Below are positions 33,715-40,950 of a stretch of 64,000 nt of DNA, one piece after another. Positions within the stretch are counted from its first letter, which is position 1, and the number at the start of each line of letters is the position of its first letter. Origin of the DNA: JANQJA01 sp047947185 (lineage in GTDB: Bacteria; Pseudomonadota; Gammaproteobacteria; Pseudomonadales; Azotimanducaceae). Made by a program: the position numbers and the translations under genes. The notes under the pieces were generated by a model. It did no database searches. It had not been told where the DNA came from and saw nothing but the letters and a program-made list of their open reading frames with translations. The stretch covers positions 4,464,001 through 4,528,000 of the forward strand of contig CP170502.1 of the NCBI GenBank assembly GCA_047947185.1, in the 5' to 3' direction.

Positions 33715-34881
33715 TCAGCTGCTCACTTCCCGCACCAATACACCGGCATCCTGCAGGCGCGTAATTTCCGCATCAGGCATGTCAAGCCAGTCGTGCAGAA
33801 TGGTTGTATTGTGTTCGCCCTGGAGGGGTGCGCCACGGCTGACACCGCTTTTTGCGCCTGAAAAACGATAGGGACTCTGGACCACATCACGTAGACCGCC
33901 GCTGCGATCATCCACCTGAACCACGCTGTGTCTGTGCGCGAGCGTCGGCGAATCCCGCAGGTAGCTGGCGGTTGAGTTAACATTGCCCCAGGCCAGTCGC
34001 GCCTGATCAAGTGCTGCTATCAGCTCGGCACGGGTCTCGAAACTGAGGAAAAATGCTGCTGCTGCCGCGCGCCGGAGGCGGATCTTTTCGTCCAGCGATG
34101 CGTTCTCCGGTGTTGGATCTGTAACACCCAGCAGGGTCGACAACTGGCGCCAGATATGCCGAAAGTCCCCTGCCAGGATGATCGGGCCCCCGGTTGCCTG
34201 CCATACCTCGCTGGCTCCGTTCTGGACCGGGGCATCTTCCAGGTGATAGTGCGCGTGATCGTCGGTTGCCACCATGGCATCAACCATGGCGATGTCGATA
34301 TGTTGCCCCACACCCGTGCGATGGCGCATATGCAGGGCCGAGAGCAGGCCAACAAGGCCATGCAGTCCTGCAGTGGTATCCGCAAACGACATACACATTT
34401 CCACCGGGTCAGCATCAGACCGGGTGGCCTGGCGCAGGATGACCCCGGTTTCGGCATGGATGATGGGCGCGTAAGCGGCGCGGCCTGCCTCGGGGCCGGA
34501 CTGACCAAAGCCCGAGATCGACAGCATAATCAGCCGCGGATTGACTTCCTGAAGCCTGGTCCAGGGGATACCCAGTCGCGCCATGACCCCGGGCCGAAAG
34601 TTCTCGATCAGCACGTCGGCACAGGCAGCAAGCCGAATCAGCAGGTTAATGCCTTCCGCCTCGCGCAGGTCAATACTGATGTTCATCTTGCCGGCGTTCT
34701 GCTGGTTGTAGTAGCCCGATACCAGACCTGTTTTTTTGCCCCAGAGTCGCGTGACGTCGCGGTCGGGTGGCTCAACCTTGACAACCTGGGCGCCCAGGTC
34801 CGAGAGCATGCGGCCGGCGAATGGTCCTGCCAGGACCCGTGAGAGGTCAAGCACCCTGATGTCTGCCAGTGGATAGTCCAT
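33715..34881 (-). CDS. CaiB/BaiF family CoA transferase
   Basis: A 388-residue class III CoA transferase. The N-terminus IRVLDLSRVLAGPFAGRMLSDLGAQVVKVE is the family hallmark, ADVLIENFRPGVM and SISGFGQSGP follow, and the catalytic Asp lies in SFADTTAGLHGLVGLL. It would move CoA between organic acids through a covalent Asp intermediate. The substrate cannot be read from sequence. It is a single gene, divergent from the PNPOx-like gene and convergent with the copper chaperone gene. Confidence 0.91.
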   Translation of the reverse strand: MDYPLADIRVLDLSRVLAGPFAGRMLSDLGAQVVKVEPPDRDVTRLWGKKTGLVSGYYNQQNAGKMNISIDLREAEGINLLIRLAACADVLIENFRPGVMARLGIPWTRLQEVNPRLIMLSISGFGQSGPEAGRAAYAPIIHAETGVILRQATRSDADPVEMCMSFADTTAGLHGLVGLLSALHMRHRTGVGQHIDIAMVDAMVATDDHAHYHLEDAPVQNGASEVWQATGGPIILAGDFRHIWRQLSTLLGVTDPTPENASLDEKIRLRRAAAAAFFLSFETRAELIAALDQARLAWGNVNSTASYLRDSPTLAHRHSVVQVDDRSGGLRDVVQSPYRFSGAKSGVSRGAPLQGEHNTTILHDWLDMPDAEITRLQDAGVLVREVSS

Positions 34882-34995
34882 GATCGACAGGTTTCCTGTG
34901 TTGTGATTCCGGCAAGTGTGCAGCGTCGTCTCAAGTGGTGCAAATGCAGTTCGTTGCGGTGGATGCTAAAGTAGGCCCAGGTTTCATCTGGAGTT

Positions 34996-35451
34996 ATGCT
35001 GTTGGGATTCTCCTGGCATCAACTGGAAGCAGAAGCAGCGCAAATCGCGAGCTTCGGTAAAGCCCGGCTGGACGGCAAGGTCGCCTACCTGGCCACGGTT
35101 TCGGCTGCGGGCCAACCCCGGGTACATCCCGTGACGCCCGTAATTGGCAGCGGTCGCTGTTTTATTTTTGCCGAGCCAAACTCATCCAAAGTACGTGACC
35201 TTGAAGCCGACGGACACTACTCGCTACATTGCAGCATGACCGACAGTTCCGGCAGCAGCGGAGAATTCAAGATGACGGGACAGGCCGTCAGGATAGAAGA
35301 CAGCACCATCCGGCTTGCGGCTGAAGCAGACTGCAATTTCAGGCCGGCTGCAAAATCGCTGTTGTTCGAGTTACTGCTGGCTGATGTGGTGGCAACTTCC
35401 TACAAGGGCGGCCGACCTGACCGGCGTCGTTGGAGTGCACCCGGCCCGTGA
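34996..35451 (+). CDS. Pyridoxamine 5'-phosphate oxidase-like flavin protein
   Basis: A 151-residue split-barrel protein of the PNPOx-like family. LDGKVAYLATVSAAGQPRVHPVTPVIGSGRCFIFAEPNSSKVRDLEADGHYSLHC is the typical opening, with the flavin-contact segment RVHPV. Members bind FMN, F420 or haem, and the ligand here is unknown. GGAG lies 5 bases before ATG 34996. It faces the BON lipoprotein gene, with only 24 bases between the two stops. Confidence 0.85.
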   Translation: MLLGFSWHQLEAEAAQIASFGKARLDGKVAYLATVSAAGQPRVHPVTPVIGSGRCFIFAEPNSSKVRDLEADGHYSLHCSMTDSSGSSGEFKMTGQAVRIEDSTIRLAAEADCNFRPAAKSLLFELLLADVVATSYKGGRPDRRRWSAPGP

Positions 35452-35475
35452 CGCTGGTGCGGGGCGGGTGCCCGA

Positions 35476-35841
35476 TCAGGTTGACTTCTCCTGAACCTCA
35501 ACGCGGGTGACCGTCAGGTTCGACTGAACGTCAACAACCCCTTTGACACTTTCGGCAATCCTGATGGCCCGTTCAGCTTCTGCGGCAGACGACACCTGGC
35601 CGGTCAGTGTGACCCTGAGCAGGCGGGTATCAACGTCGATACTGAGTCCGCGGATGGACTTGTCCTTGATCAGGAGAGCCTTTACCTGGGCCGTGAGTGC
35701 CAGATCATCAGCTATCTGCCCGGCGGTTCTTTCGTCCTGCCCGACGTAATAGCCACCTGCCGCGGCACCGGCGACCACGGCAACACAGCCGGACTGCGTT
35801 ATGGCAATGGTCAGGATGACAATTAAACACGAGAGTTTCAT
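35476..35841 (-). CDS. BON domain lipoprotein
   Basis: A 121-residue lipoprotein. The signal peptide ends at lipobox QSGC (cysteine near residue 19) and is followed by the Gly-rich linker VAGAAAGGYYVGQDERTAGQ. One BON domain covers about residues 45-115 (IADDLALTAQVKALLIKDKSIRGLSIDVDTRLLRVTLTGQVSS ... GVVDVQSNL). OsmY/DolP-type BON proteins bind anionic lipids at the envelope. The ATG at 35841 is 4 bases after the stop of the DUF885 gene, so it is last in that operon. A longer frame to 36474 is a shadow. Confidence 0.9.
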   Translation of the reverse strand: MKLSCLIVILTIAITQSGCVAVVAGAAAGGYYVGQDERTAGQIADDLALTAQVKALLIKDKSIRGLSIDVDTRLLRVTLTGQVSSAAEAERAIRIAESVKGVVDVQSNLTVTRVEVQEKST

Positions 35842-35845
35842 GGGA

Positions 35846-37567
35846 TTATTCCTGAAGTGGATCCGCGTCGTTCCGGAGTGGGTTGGCATCCCGTGCACCC
35901 GGTATAACCCGCGGTAACACCCGCGGTAAAACCCGGGCCAGTCGCTGGCTGAGCTCTGACATTGGCAAGGGGCCAGCTGCAAGGACAAGGTTGTTGAATG
36001 CCAGGTCAGATAACTGGTCCCGGCTCTGCTGCCGGGCCTGTATGAACCAGTTGAGCCCAGCGGCGACCGCGGCGGCCCTGGCTGGATCTGCCAGGATTCG
36101 CGCGACGGCAGTTGCTGCGGGCACCCGGGTGGCCAGGTGCATGGACTCGAGAAAGCGCACGGCTTCTGCCTCCGGCCATCCCAGAAGATGCAGGCCAATA
36201 TCAGCCACCGCCTTTGCAAACACTTCCTGCTGGCGCGCCCGGCTTGCCGTGTCTTCGCCCAGCAGGGTTGTACTGTAGATTGCCCAGCCTTCGGTGTGAG
36301 CCGGTATCTCAAGCACCTCACCCAGTCGTGAGGTCTGTAGCAGGTGTTTGCCGGGAATCGTGTTTGCCGCCACGGTGGTGAGCAGATCAGCTTCTCCTGG
36401 AGTGACAGGATCGAGGTAAAGCGTCGCCAGCGGGCTGGTTGCCGTGGCCGGAAAATAGCGTGCGGTACATGCACAGTCTAGCGCCATGGATTCGGGCATG
36501 GCCCGAATGTCCAGGTCAGCCCAGGGTGCCAGGCTTGTCCAGGTGTCCCGTCTGGCGTCGAGATCAAGCACCAGTCCGCTGGCTCGGTTCAGCATTTCCT
36601 GCGCATCCGCGGTTTGTGTCCCGGCTGCCGTCGCCTGCATGCGCGAAAGTTGGCCAGGGTCGTCGAGGCTCGCGCTCGCCATGGCGTAAACTGCCTCGGA
36701 CGATTCTGTACTACCCGTGTACCTGCGGAGCAAATACTGGAAGTAGGCCTCGCCCCCAGCGAGTTGCGACAGGGCGGGTCTGCGGTCCGGGTGTAACCTG
36801 TTGAACTCATTCAGCCTGTCGCAGGCGGCCGGGATCGCCCGGTGGATGGCATCGTTTGCTGACTGAATCAGATCATGTCGAATGGCCGCGGGCAACTTGA
36901 GCTGCTGCAAATGGGTGGCAAAGTCTTCCTGCAGCGCCGCCGCGATGTCGCTCCCTGCCAATTGCTGCGTTGGCTGGACGCCGCCGCAGGGGTTGCGCAT
37001 GCTGCCTGGCGCCCGGTTGCCGGCTGGTGCGGGCAAGGCTTCAAGCCGGGCGGCAGTGGCAGGGGCAAGTTGATCGATGCGGTTGATGTATTCGCGCAGC
37101 CGGGCCTCGGAATCGGCGGGCTGGTGGTGTAACAGGAAGCGGACCATTGTGGTCAGTGGATCTTCGGCTCCGGTGACTGACGGGTAACCCGCAAAACGGA
37201 CAGCATCGGCATGCAATCCGGCAGCGAACCTGAGTCGGGCGATGTCAGCGAGATCCGGGTCGGAGAGGCGCGTGGTATCTACACCCCGTTCGAGGAGGTG
37301 GTAAGCGCTCAGAAACAGATCCGTTGCCAGCGGATCGGTGCTGGTAGTGTTCCAGCCGGCGGGGATTGGGCCGAGGCCTACTGTTGTCGCGTACTCGGGG
37401 TAAGTTGCAGCAAGGTCGGACTGCAGGTTGGCGATTACTTTCGCCACGATCCTCGATTCCATGGCGCTGATCACGCCTGCCGCTTGCTGATCCGGGGACT
37501 TGCTTGCCTGCTGGCTGGCGCAGCCGGCAAGCGTCAGACCCAGGAGCAGGACAATTTTCAGTTGCAT
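35846..37567 (-). CDS. DUF885 family lipoprotein, metal site apparently lost
   Basis: A 573-residue lipoprotein (signal ending LAGC at about residue 16) of the DUF885 family, which looks like a zinc peptidase. The C-terminal motif HTEGWAIYSTTLL is clear. The expected HExxPGHHxQ site reads ANTIPGKHLLQ, so the first metal His and catalytic Glu are replaced by Ala and Asn. The protein may therefore be inactive or have a changed function. A 12-bp tandem repeat adds VLPRVLPRV near the C-terminus. It overlaps fchA at the start (TGATG) and is followed by the BON gene. Confidence 0.8.
   Translation of the reverse strand: MQLKIVLLLGLTLAGCASQQASKSPDQQAAGVISAMESRIVAKVIANLQSDLAATYPEYATTVGLGPIPAGWNTTSTDPLATDLFLSAYHLLERGVDTTRLSDPDLADIARLRFAAGLHADAVRFAGYPSVTGAEDPLTTMVRFLLHHQPADSEARLREYINRIDQLAPATAARLEALPAPAGNRAPGSMRNPCGGVQPTQQLAGSDIAAALQEDFATHLQQLKLPAAIRHDLIQSANDAIHRAIPAACDRLNEFNRLHPDRRPALSQLAGGEAYFQYLLRRYTGSTESSEAVYAMASASLDDPGQLSRMQATAAGTQTADAQEMLNRASGLVLDLDARRDTWTSLAPWADLDIRAMPESMALDCACTARYFPATATSPLATLYLDPVTPGEADLLTTVAANTIPGKHLLQTSRLGEVLEIPAHTEGWAIYSTTLLGEDTASRARQQEVFAKAVADIGLHLLGWPEAEAVRFLESMHLATRVPAATAVARILADPARAAAVAAGLNWFIQARQQSRDQLSDLAFNNLVLAAGPLPMSELSQRLARVLPRVLPRVIPGARDANPLRNDADPLQE
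35897..35937. repeat. 12-bp tandem repeat, coding
   Basis: Two exact-length copies ACCCGCGGTAAC/ACCCGCGGTAAA (35907-35918, 35919-35930) flanked by partial copies. It encodes the repeated VLPR tetrapeptide near the C-terminus of the DUF885 protein. The unit is a multiple of three, so copy-number change would keep the frame. Confidence 0.85.
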
Positions 37568-38172
37568 CAGGCGGGGGACATCAGGCTGGTCTCAATTTTC
37601 TGCCGCATTGCGCTCAGCTTTTGTATTGAACCCAGCAACTCGCTGACTTCAGCGAGGATGGGTTCAGCGGCAGCGGGACTTTCCATTGCGCGGGTGTTGA
37701 TCAGGACGTTCAGGCGCGCGGCCGTCAGCGTGCTTTCCAGCAGGCAAGCGGCAATCGCCGTGTCGGTGATCAGGTTGGCATTCCCCTCCCGGTCGATCAC
37801 TGCCAGCGAGTCGATCAGCCCGGCCGCCTCCCTGAGCATTTCAAGGGGTGCCTCACAGGCCTGGAAGAGTGCTGCCTGCAACGCCTGTGACCGTGTTTCT
37901 CCGCGCAATTTCCACGCCGCCATGACAGCCTTGAAGCCGACAATATCCAGCTCGGCCAGGGAGATGAAGCGAATTCGGGCGGTCTCGGCACGAGCGCGGG
38001 CAGCAGCGAGCTCATCGCTGCCGTTGCGCGTCAGGTTACACACCATGGACATGAGGGCAGCCGCCTGGGCACCCGTCACCGCGGCTGCTGCACCACCCCC
38101 CGGTGTACCGCGGCTGCTGGCGAGGGCTGTGAGGTAATCACCCAGGCTTTGTTCAGGTAACACCGCTGGCAC
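37567..38172 (-). CDS. fchA: Methenyl-THF cyclohydrolase FchA-like (cyclodeaminase family)
   Basis: A 201-residue all-helical protein of the FTCD-C/FchA family. The N-terminal ASSRGTPGGGAAAAVTGAQAAALMSMVCNLT has the Gly-rich signature of the folate site, and the remainder keeps the helical layout ending with NVLINTRAM. In folate metabolism FchA converts methenyl-THF to formyl-THF. The start overlaps the MTD1-like dehydrogenase by 20 bases, so the two probably provide the dehydrogenase and cyclohydrolase steps that bifunctional FolD normally combines. AGGA precedes GTG 38172; GTG 38163 is an alternative. Confidence 0.87.
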   Translation of the reverse strand: MPAVLPEQSLGDYLTALASSRGTPGGGAAAAVTGAQAAALMSMVCNLTRNGSDELAAARARAETARIRFISLAELDIVGFKAVMAAWKLRGETRSQALQAALFQACEAPLEMLREAAGLIDSLAVIDREGNANLITDTAIAACLLESTLTAARLNVLINTRAMESPAAAEPILAEVSELLGSIQKLSAMRQKIETSLMSPA

Positions 38173-39097
38173 CCCCGTCCTGGTGAAAGTTTCGGAACAG
38201 CCGCATGGTATTGCGCATGCACATCGCCACCGTCATGGGCCCAACCCTGGGTATATAGATATCTGTATGGGTTTCGATGTCATCCTCGAAGTTCGGGATG
38301 GAAGCAAAGTTGATGCAGACAGTACCCTCGCGTATCTCGTCGGTACGGACCTTTGCAAACGTCCGGCTGGGAACACCCGTTACCACAATGTCTGACTGTG
38401 CAAGGGCCTCAGCTCTGGTGACACCCGTTTCGAAGGGCTTTGCATTCTCAAACATCAGTGGACCATCCAGGTCGAAGGAGAATACCCGCGCCCCATCGTT
38501 TGACATCATGACCGCCAGCGGGCGACCGTTGACTTCACTTCGATTAAAGATGGTGACGCGCTTGCCATCTATGGGTCGGGCCGCGCCAGGCCGGGCCTCG
38601 CCAGGCCGGGCCGAATCATCGATGGGGCCGTATGCCCCAACCGCCGTCAGCATCTTGATAATCGCAAGGGGTGTGCAGGGCAACAGCGCCTTCTTTTCCG
38701 GGTCGTGGGCCAGGGCCAGTCGGTCATTGGCGTAGAGTTTGCGCACCCAGTACATGCTGCCGGCCTCAATGTCCTTGGTGAAATCGACCAGGTTGCGGAG
38801 GTAGCTGTCCTGCTGGTTGTTGAAGACAGGGAAGTAGATGAAGATGCCGTGGACACTGGCATCGGCATTGGCATCCAGGATGGCCTGTTCCAGGAAGAGT
38901 CGTTCGACCTGGCGAAGATCGTAGCTGATACCAATTTCGTTAAATTTCTGTTTGGTTGCCTTGGCGTAAGAGATGGACGGCAAGTCGTCCGTCGCAATCA
39001 GTCCAACCACCCTGACAGGCTGGCCCGCCGCCAGCACTTCCTGCCGGACTTCCTCCACATACCTTTCTGCGACAATCGCCGGATCCAGTTCTGTCAC
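38153..39097 (-). CDS. MTD1-like NAD-dependent methylene-THF dehydrogenase
   Basis: A 314-residue protein related to FolD but closer in motif order to yeast MTD1, the NAD-dependent monofunctional 5,10-methylene-THF dehydrogenase. Points of match are SYAKATKQKFNEIGI, the YFPVFNNQQDSYLRN segment, KALLPCTPLAIIKML, the nucleotide site FNRSEVNGRPLAVMMSNDGARVFSFD, VVTGVPS and VCINFASIPNF. It is followed by fchA, which would supply the cyclohydrolase that MTD1-type enzymes lack. Residues about 158-170 (ARPGEARPGAARP) are an extra loop encoded by a 15-bp repeat. It overlaps the SIS gene by 4 bases. Confidence 0.85.
   Translation of the reverse strand: MTELDPAIVAERYVEEVRQEVLAAGQPVRVVGLIATDDLPSISYAKATKQKFNEIGISYDLRQVERLFLEQAILDANADASVHGIFIYFPVFNNQQDSYLRNLVDFTKDIEAGSMYWVRKLYANDRLALAHDPEKKALLPCTPLAIIKMLTAVGAYGPIDDSARPGEARPGAARPIDGKRVTIFNRSEVNGRPLAVMMSNDGARVFSFDLDGPLMFENAKPFETGVTRAEALAQSDIVVTGVPSRTFAKVRTDEIREGTVCINFASIPNFEDDIETHTDIYIPRVGPMTVAMCMRNTMRLFRNFHQDGGASGVT
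38578..38612. repeat. 15-bp tandem repeat in the MTD1-like gene
   Basis: 2.3 copies of a 15-bp unit that on the minus strand reads GGCCCGGCCTGGCGM. This matches the unit GACCCGGTCTGGCGC at 551-650 at 12-13 of 15 positions. It encodes the EARPGAARP loop. It lies just before the nucleotide-binding domain. Confidence 0.85.
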
Positions 39098-39717
39098 GTC
39101 TGCTCCCGGGACTCAGCGCGGGTAATTGAGCCCAGATAGCCCGAGTGGTGGCGTTTGCCATACTCTTCCTTGGTAAATCCTTTCAGCTCGAGCAAGGTCA
39201 GGGCAATCGCATCGCCGATGGCATGCATCACGGCAATGGTTGCGCTGGGAGTCAGGTTCAGTGGGCAGGGTTCTTCGATATCAGGTCCCATGTCGAGAAT
39301 AATTTCGCTCAGGTCCCGCAGCCTGGAATCCGTGTGAGCGGTCACGCCGATCACCCGCGTGACGTCCAGGTGCCGGGCAATTTCCAGCATCTGGATGACC
39401 TCGTGTGACTTACCACTGGTCGAAAAGGCAACGATGACATCCTCCGGTGTCACCATACCCATGTCGCCGTGTCCTGCTTCGGCGGGGTGGACATAAACTG
39501 CCGGCGTGCCGGTGGAGGACAGGGTCGCCGCAAACTTGTGGGCAATAAATCCGGCTTTCCCGATGCCGGTGGCAACAACCTTGCCCTGGCAGGCGAGCAG
39601 TAGTTGAACCGCCTGTTCAAATTCCGGGGTGACGTTGATTGCGCTGACTGCTTCCGCCTCTTTGCGAATGATGCGCCGCATGTTGTCGATAATATCCAAA
39701 GTCGTGGCCTCGTTCAC
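39094..39717 (-). CDS. SIS-domain sugar-phosphate isomerase (KdsD-like)
   Basis: A 207-residue protein with one SIS domain of the KdsD (arabinose-5-phosphate isomerase) group: RIIRKEAEAVSAI, VVATGIGKAGFIAHKFAATLSSTGTPAVYVHPAEAGHGDMGMV, VIVAFSTSGKSHEVIQML and LNLTPSATIAVMHAIGDAIALTLLELKGFTKEEYGKRHHSG. It lacks the two CBS domains of full-length KdsD, as some paralogues do. Its likely reaction is ribulose-5-phosphate/arabinose-5-phosphate interconversion for Kdo synthesis, but this is inferred. GTG 39717 is chosen; ATG 39681 is an alternative. The next gene is divergent. Confidence 0.83.
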   Translation of the reverse strand: MNEATTLDIIDNMRRIIRKEAEAVSAINVTPEFEQAVQLLLACQGKVVATGIGKAGFIAHKFAATLSSTGTPAVYVHPAEAGHGDMGMVTPEDVIVAFSTSGKSHEVIQMLEIARHLDVTRVIGVTAHTDSRLRDLSEIILDMGPDIEEPCPLNLTPSATIAVMHAIGDAIALTLLELKGFTKEEYGKRHHSGYLGSITRAESREQT

Positions 39718-39792
39718 AAAAAGGGCGCCATTATACTTGATCAATTCATTGGTGTAGCATTTTGGCAACATTGACGTTAATGAGAGGGCAAG

Positions 39793-40764
39793 ATGGGCAA
39801 GATCAATATTGTAGGTAATGTCAAACCGGAAGATGATTACACCCATCCGCTGGGACCGGAATCCAATTTTAACGAATCGGTTTATTTCAACTTTTTTGAC
39901 CGCGCGCACAACCGCGGTGGATTCATTCGAATGGGTAACCGGGCGAATGAGGGGTATGCGGAGATGACGGTGATCGTCTACAACCCCGATGGTTCAGCCT
40001 TCTTCAACTACAAAAAGCCGGAAATTGACAACAATGATGGCTGGGACGCCGGTGGTGCAAAGATTACTGTCATCGAACCCGGTTATGAATTGAGGACTGT
40101 GTATGAAGGTTCAGCCCTGTTTATGGCTGATCCCCGTGCGATGCAGGATCCTGGCAAGGCTTTCAAGTCCAACCCCTTCAAGCGCATGACACTGGACCTG
40201 ACGCACCAGGGTGTCGGGCCGCTCTATGGTCACGTTGGTGATCCGGATGATGGAAACGATTTTGCCCGCGCCCATTACGAGCAACATATGCGGGTTGCCG
40301 GTACCCTGGCGGTTGAAGGTGAACCCGTAATCGAGATAAACGGTCATGGTCTGCGCGATCATTCATGGGGGCCGCGCTACTGGCAGTCGATCCGTTCCTA
40401 TCGCTGGATAACCGGTAACTTTGGTGACGACCTGGGCATGGTGCTTTCGGTGGTGGGTGACCGGCGGGGTGGGATGTTCCACAAGGGTGACAAGTTTTTG
40501 CGCGTCACCCACATTGACCTGCAGACTGACTATGAACCCGGTACGCGGTTCCACCAGGCGCTGCGCGCGGATGTTACGCTGGAGAACGGTGACCAGCACC
40601 GGGTTGAAGGCAAAGTCAAAGGATTTATCCCATTGCGCAACCGGCGTTCCGAGCAGATAACCTATATTGGTGAAGGTATGACAGAGTACACGGTCGATGG
40701 TGAACGCGTGGGGTACGGCCTGAGTGAGTACCTGGACCAGCCTGGTGATGATCTGGGCTGTTAG
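39793..40764 (+). CDS. AttH/CrtC-like beta-barrel protein (DUF7064-type)
   Basis: A 323-residue cytosolic-looking protein. GHGLRDHSWGPRYWQS near residues 190-205 is the clearest motif and resembles the DUF7064/7065 and AttH/carotenoid hydratase (double lipocalin) proteins, which start with ESVYFNFFDRAHNRGGFIRMGNR-like segments. No catalytic function is known to me for this branch. It stands alone, divergent from the SIS gene with 75 bases between, and is followed by a 14-bp repeat array and a terminator. Confidence 0.7.
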   Translation: MGKINIVGNVKPEDDYTHPLGPESNFNESVYFNFFDRAHNRGGFIRMGNRANEGYAEMTVIVYNPDGSAFFNYKKPEIDNNDGWDAGGAKITVIEPGYELRTVYEGSALFMADPRAMQDPGKAFKSNPFKRMTLDLTHQGVGPLYGHVGDPDDGNDFARAHYEQHMRVAGTLAVEGEPVIEINGHGLRDHSWGPRYWQSIRSYRWITGNFGDDLGMVLSVVGDRRGGMFHKGDKFLRVTHIDLQTDYEPGTRFHQALRADVTLENGDQHRVEGKVKGFIPLRNRRSEQITYIGEGMTEYTVDGERVGYGLSEYLDQPGDDLGC

Positions 40765-40797
40765 GCGGGGTCTTCGCTCAGCACTGCGTCGGGTTGC

Positions 40798-40895
40798 AGA
40801 AGGGAAGTTACAGAACGGAAGTTACAGAACGGAAGTTACAGAACGGAAGTTACAGAACGGAAGTTACAGAACGGAAGTTACAAAGAAGCAGTTGC
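40798..40895. repeat. 14-bp tandem repeat array, intergenic
   Basis: Six tandem copies of AGAACGGAAGTTAC (first copy AGAAGGGAAGTTAC, 40798-40881) and one degenerate copy (40882-40895). It lies between the stop of the DUF7064-type gene and the terminator. The unit is not a multiple of three, consistent with a non-coding position. The core GAACGGAAGTTA also occurs once at about 6960. Confidence 0.95.
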
Positions 40896-40902
40896 AGAAA
40901 TG

Positions 40903-40930
40903 AAAAAGGGCCGTCACCGGCCCTTTTTTT
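40903..40930. terminator. Bidirectional Rho-independent terminator
   Basis: A-run, GGGCCG (40908-40913), loop TCAC, CGGCCC (40918-40923), seven T residues (40924-40930). It serves both the + strand DUF7064-type gene and the convergent large lipoprotein gene ending at 40951. Confidence 0.92.
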
Positions 40931-40950
40931 ATTCTTGCAGACAACCGGTT

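Noticed and set aside
37211..38137. 308-codon plus-strand frame opposite fchA and the DUF885 gene
   Set aside because: Antisense shadow; Ser/Arg/Ala-rich with no recognised domain.
40798..40895. CRISPR-like array
   Set aside because: Units are 14 bp with no spacers and no cas genes; a simple tandem repeat.
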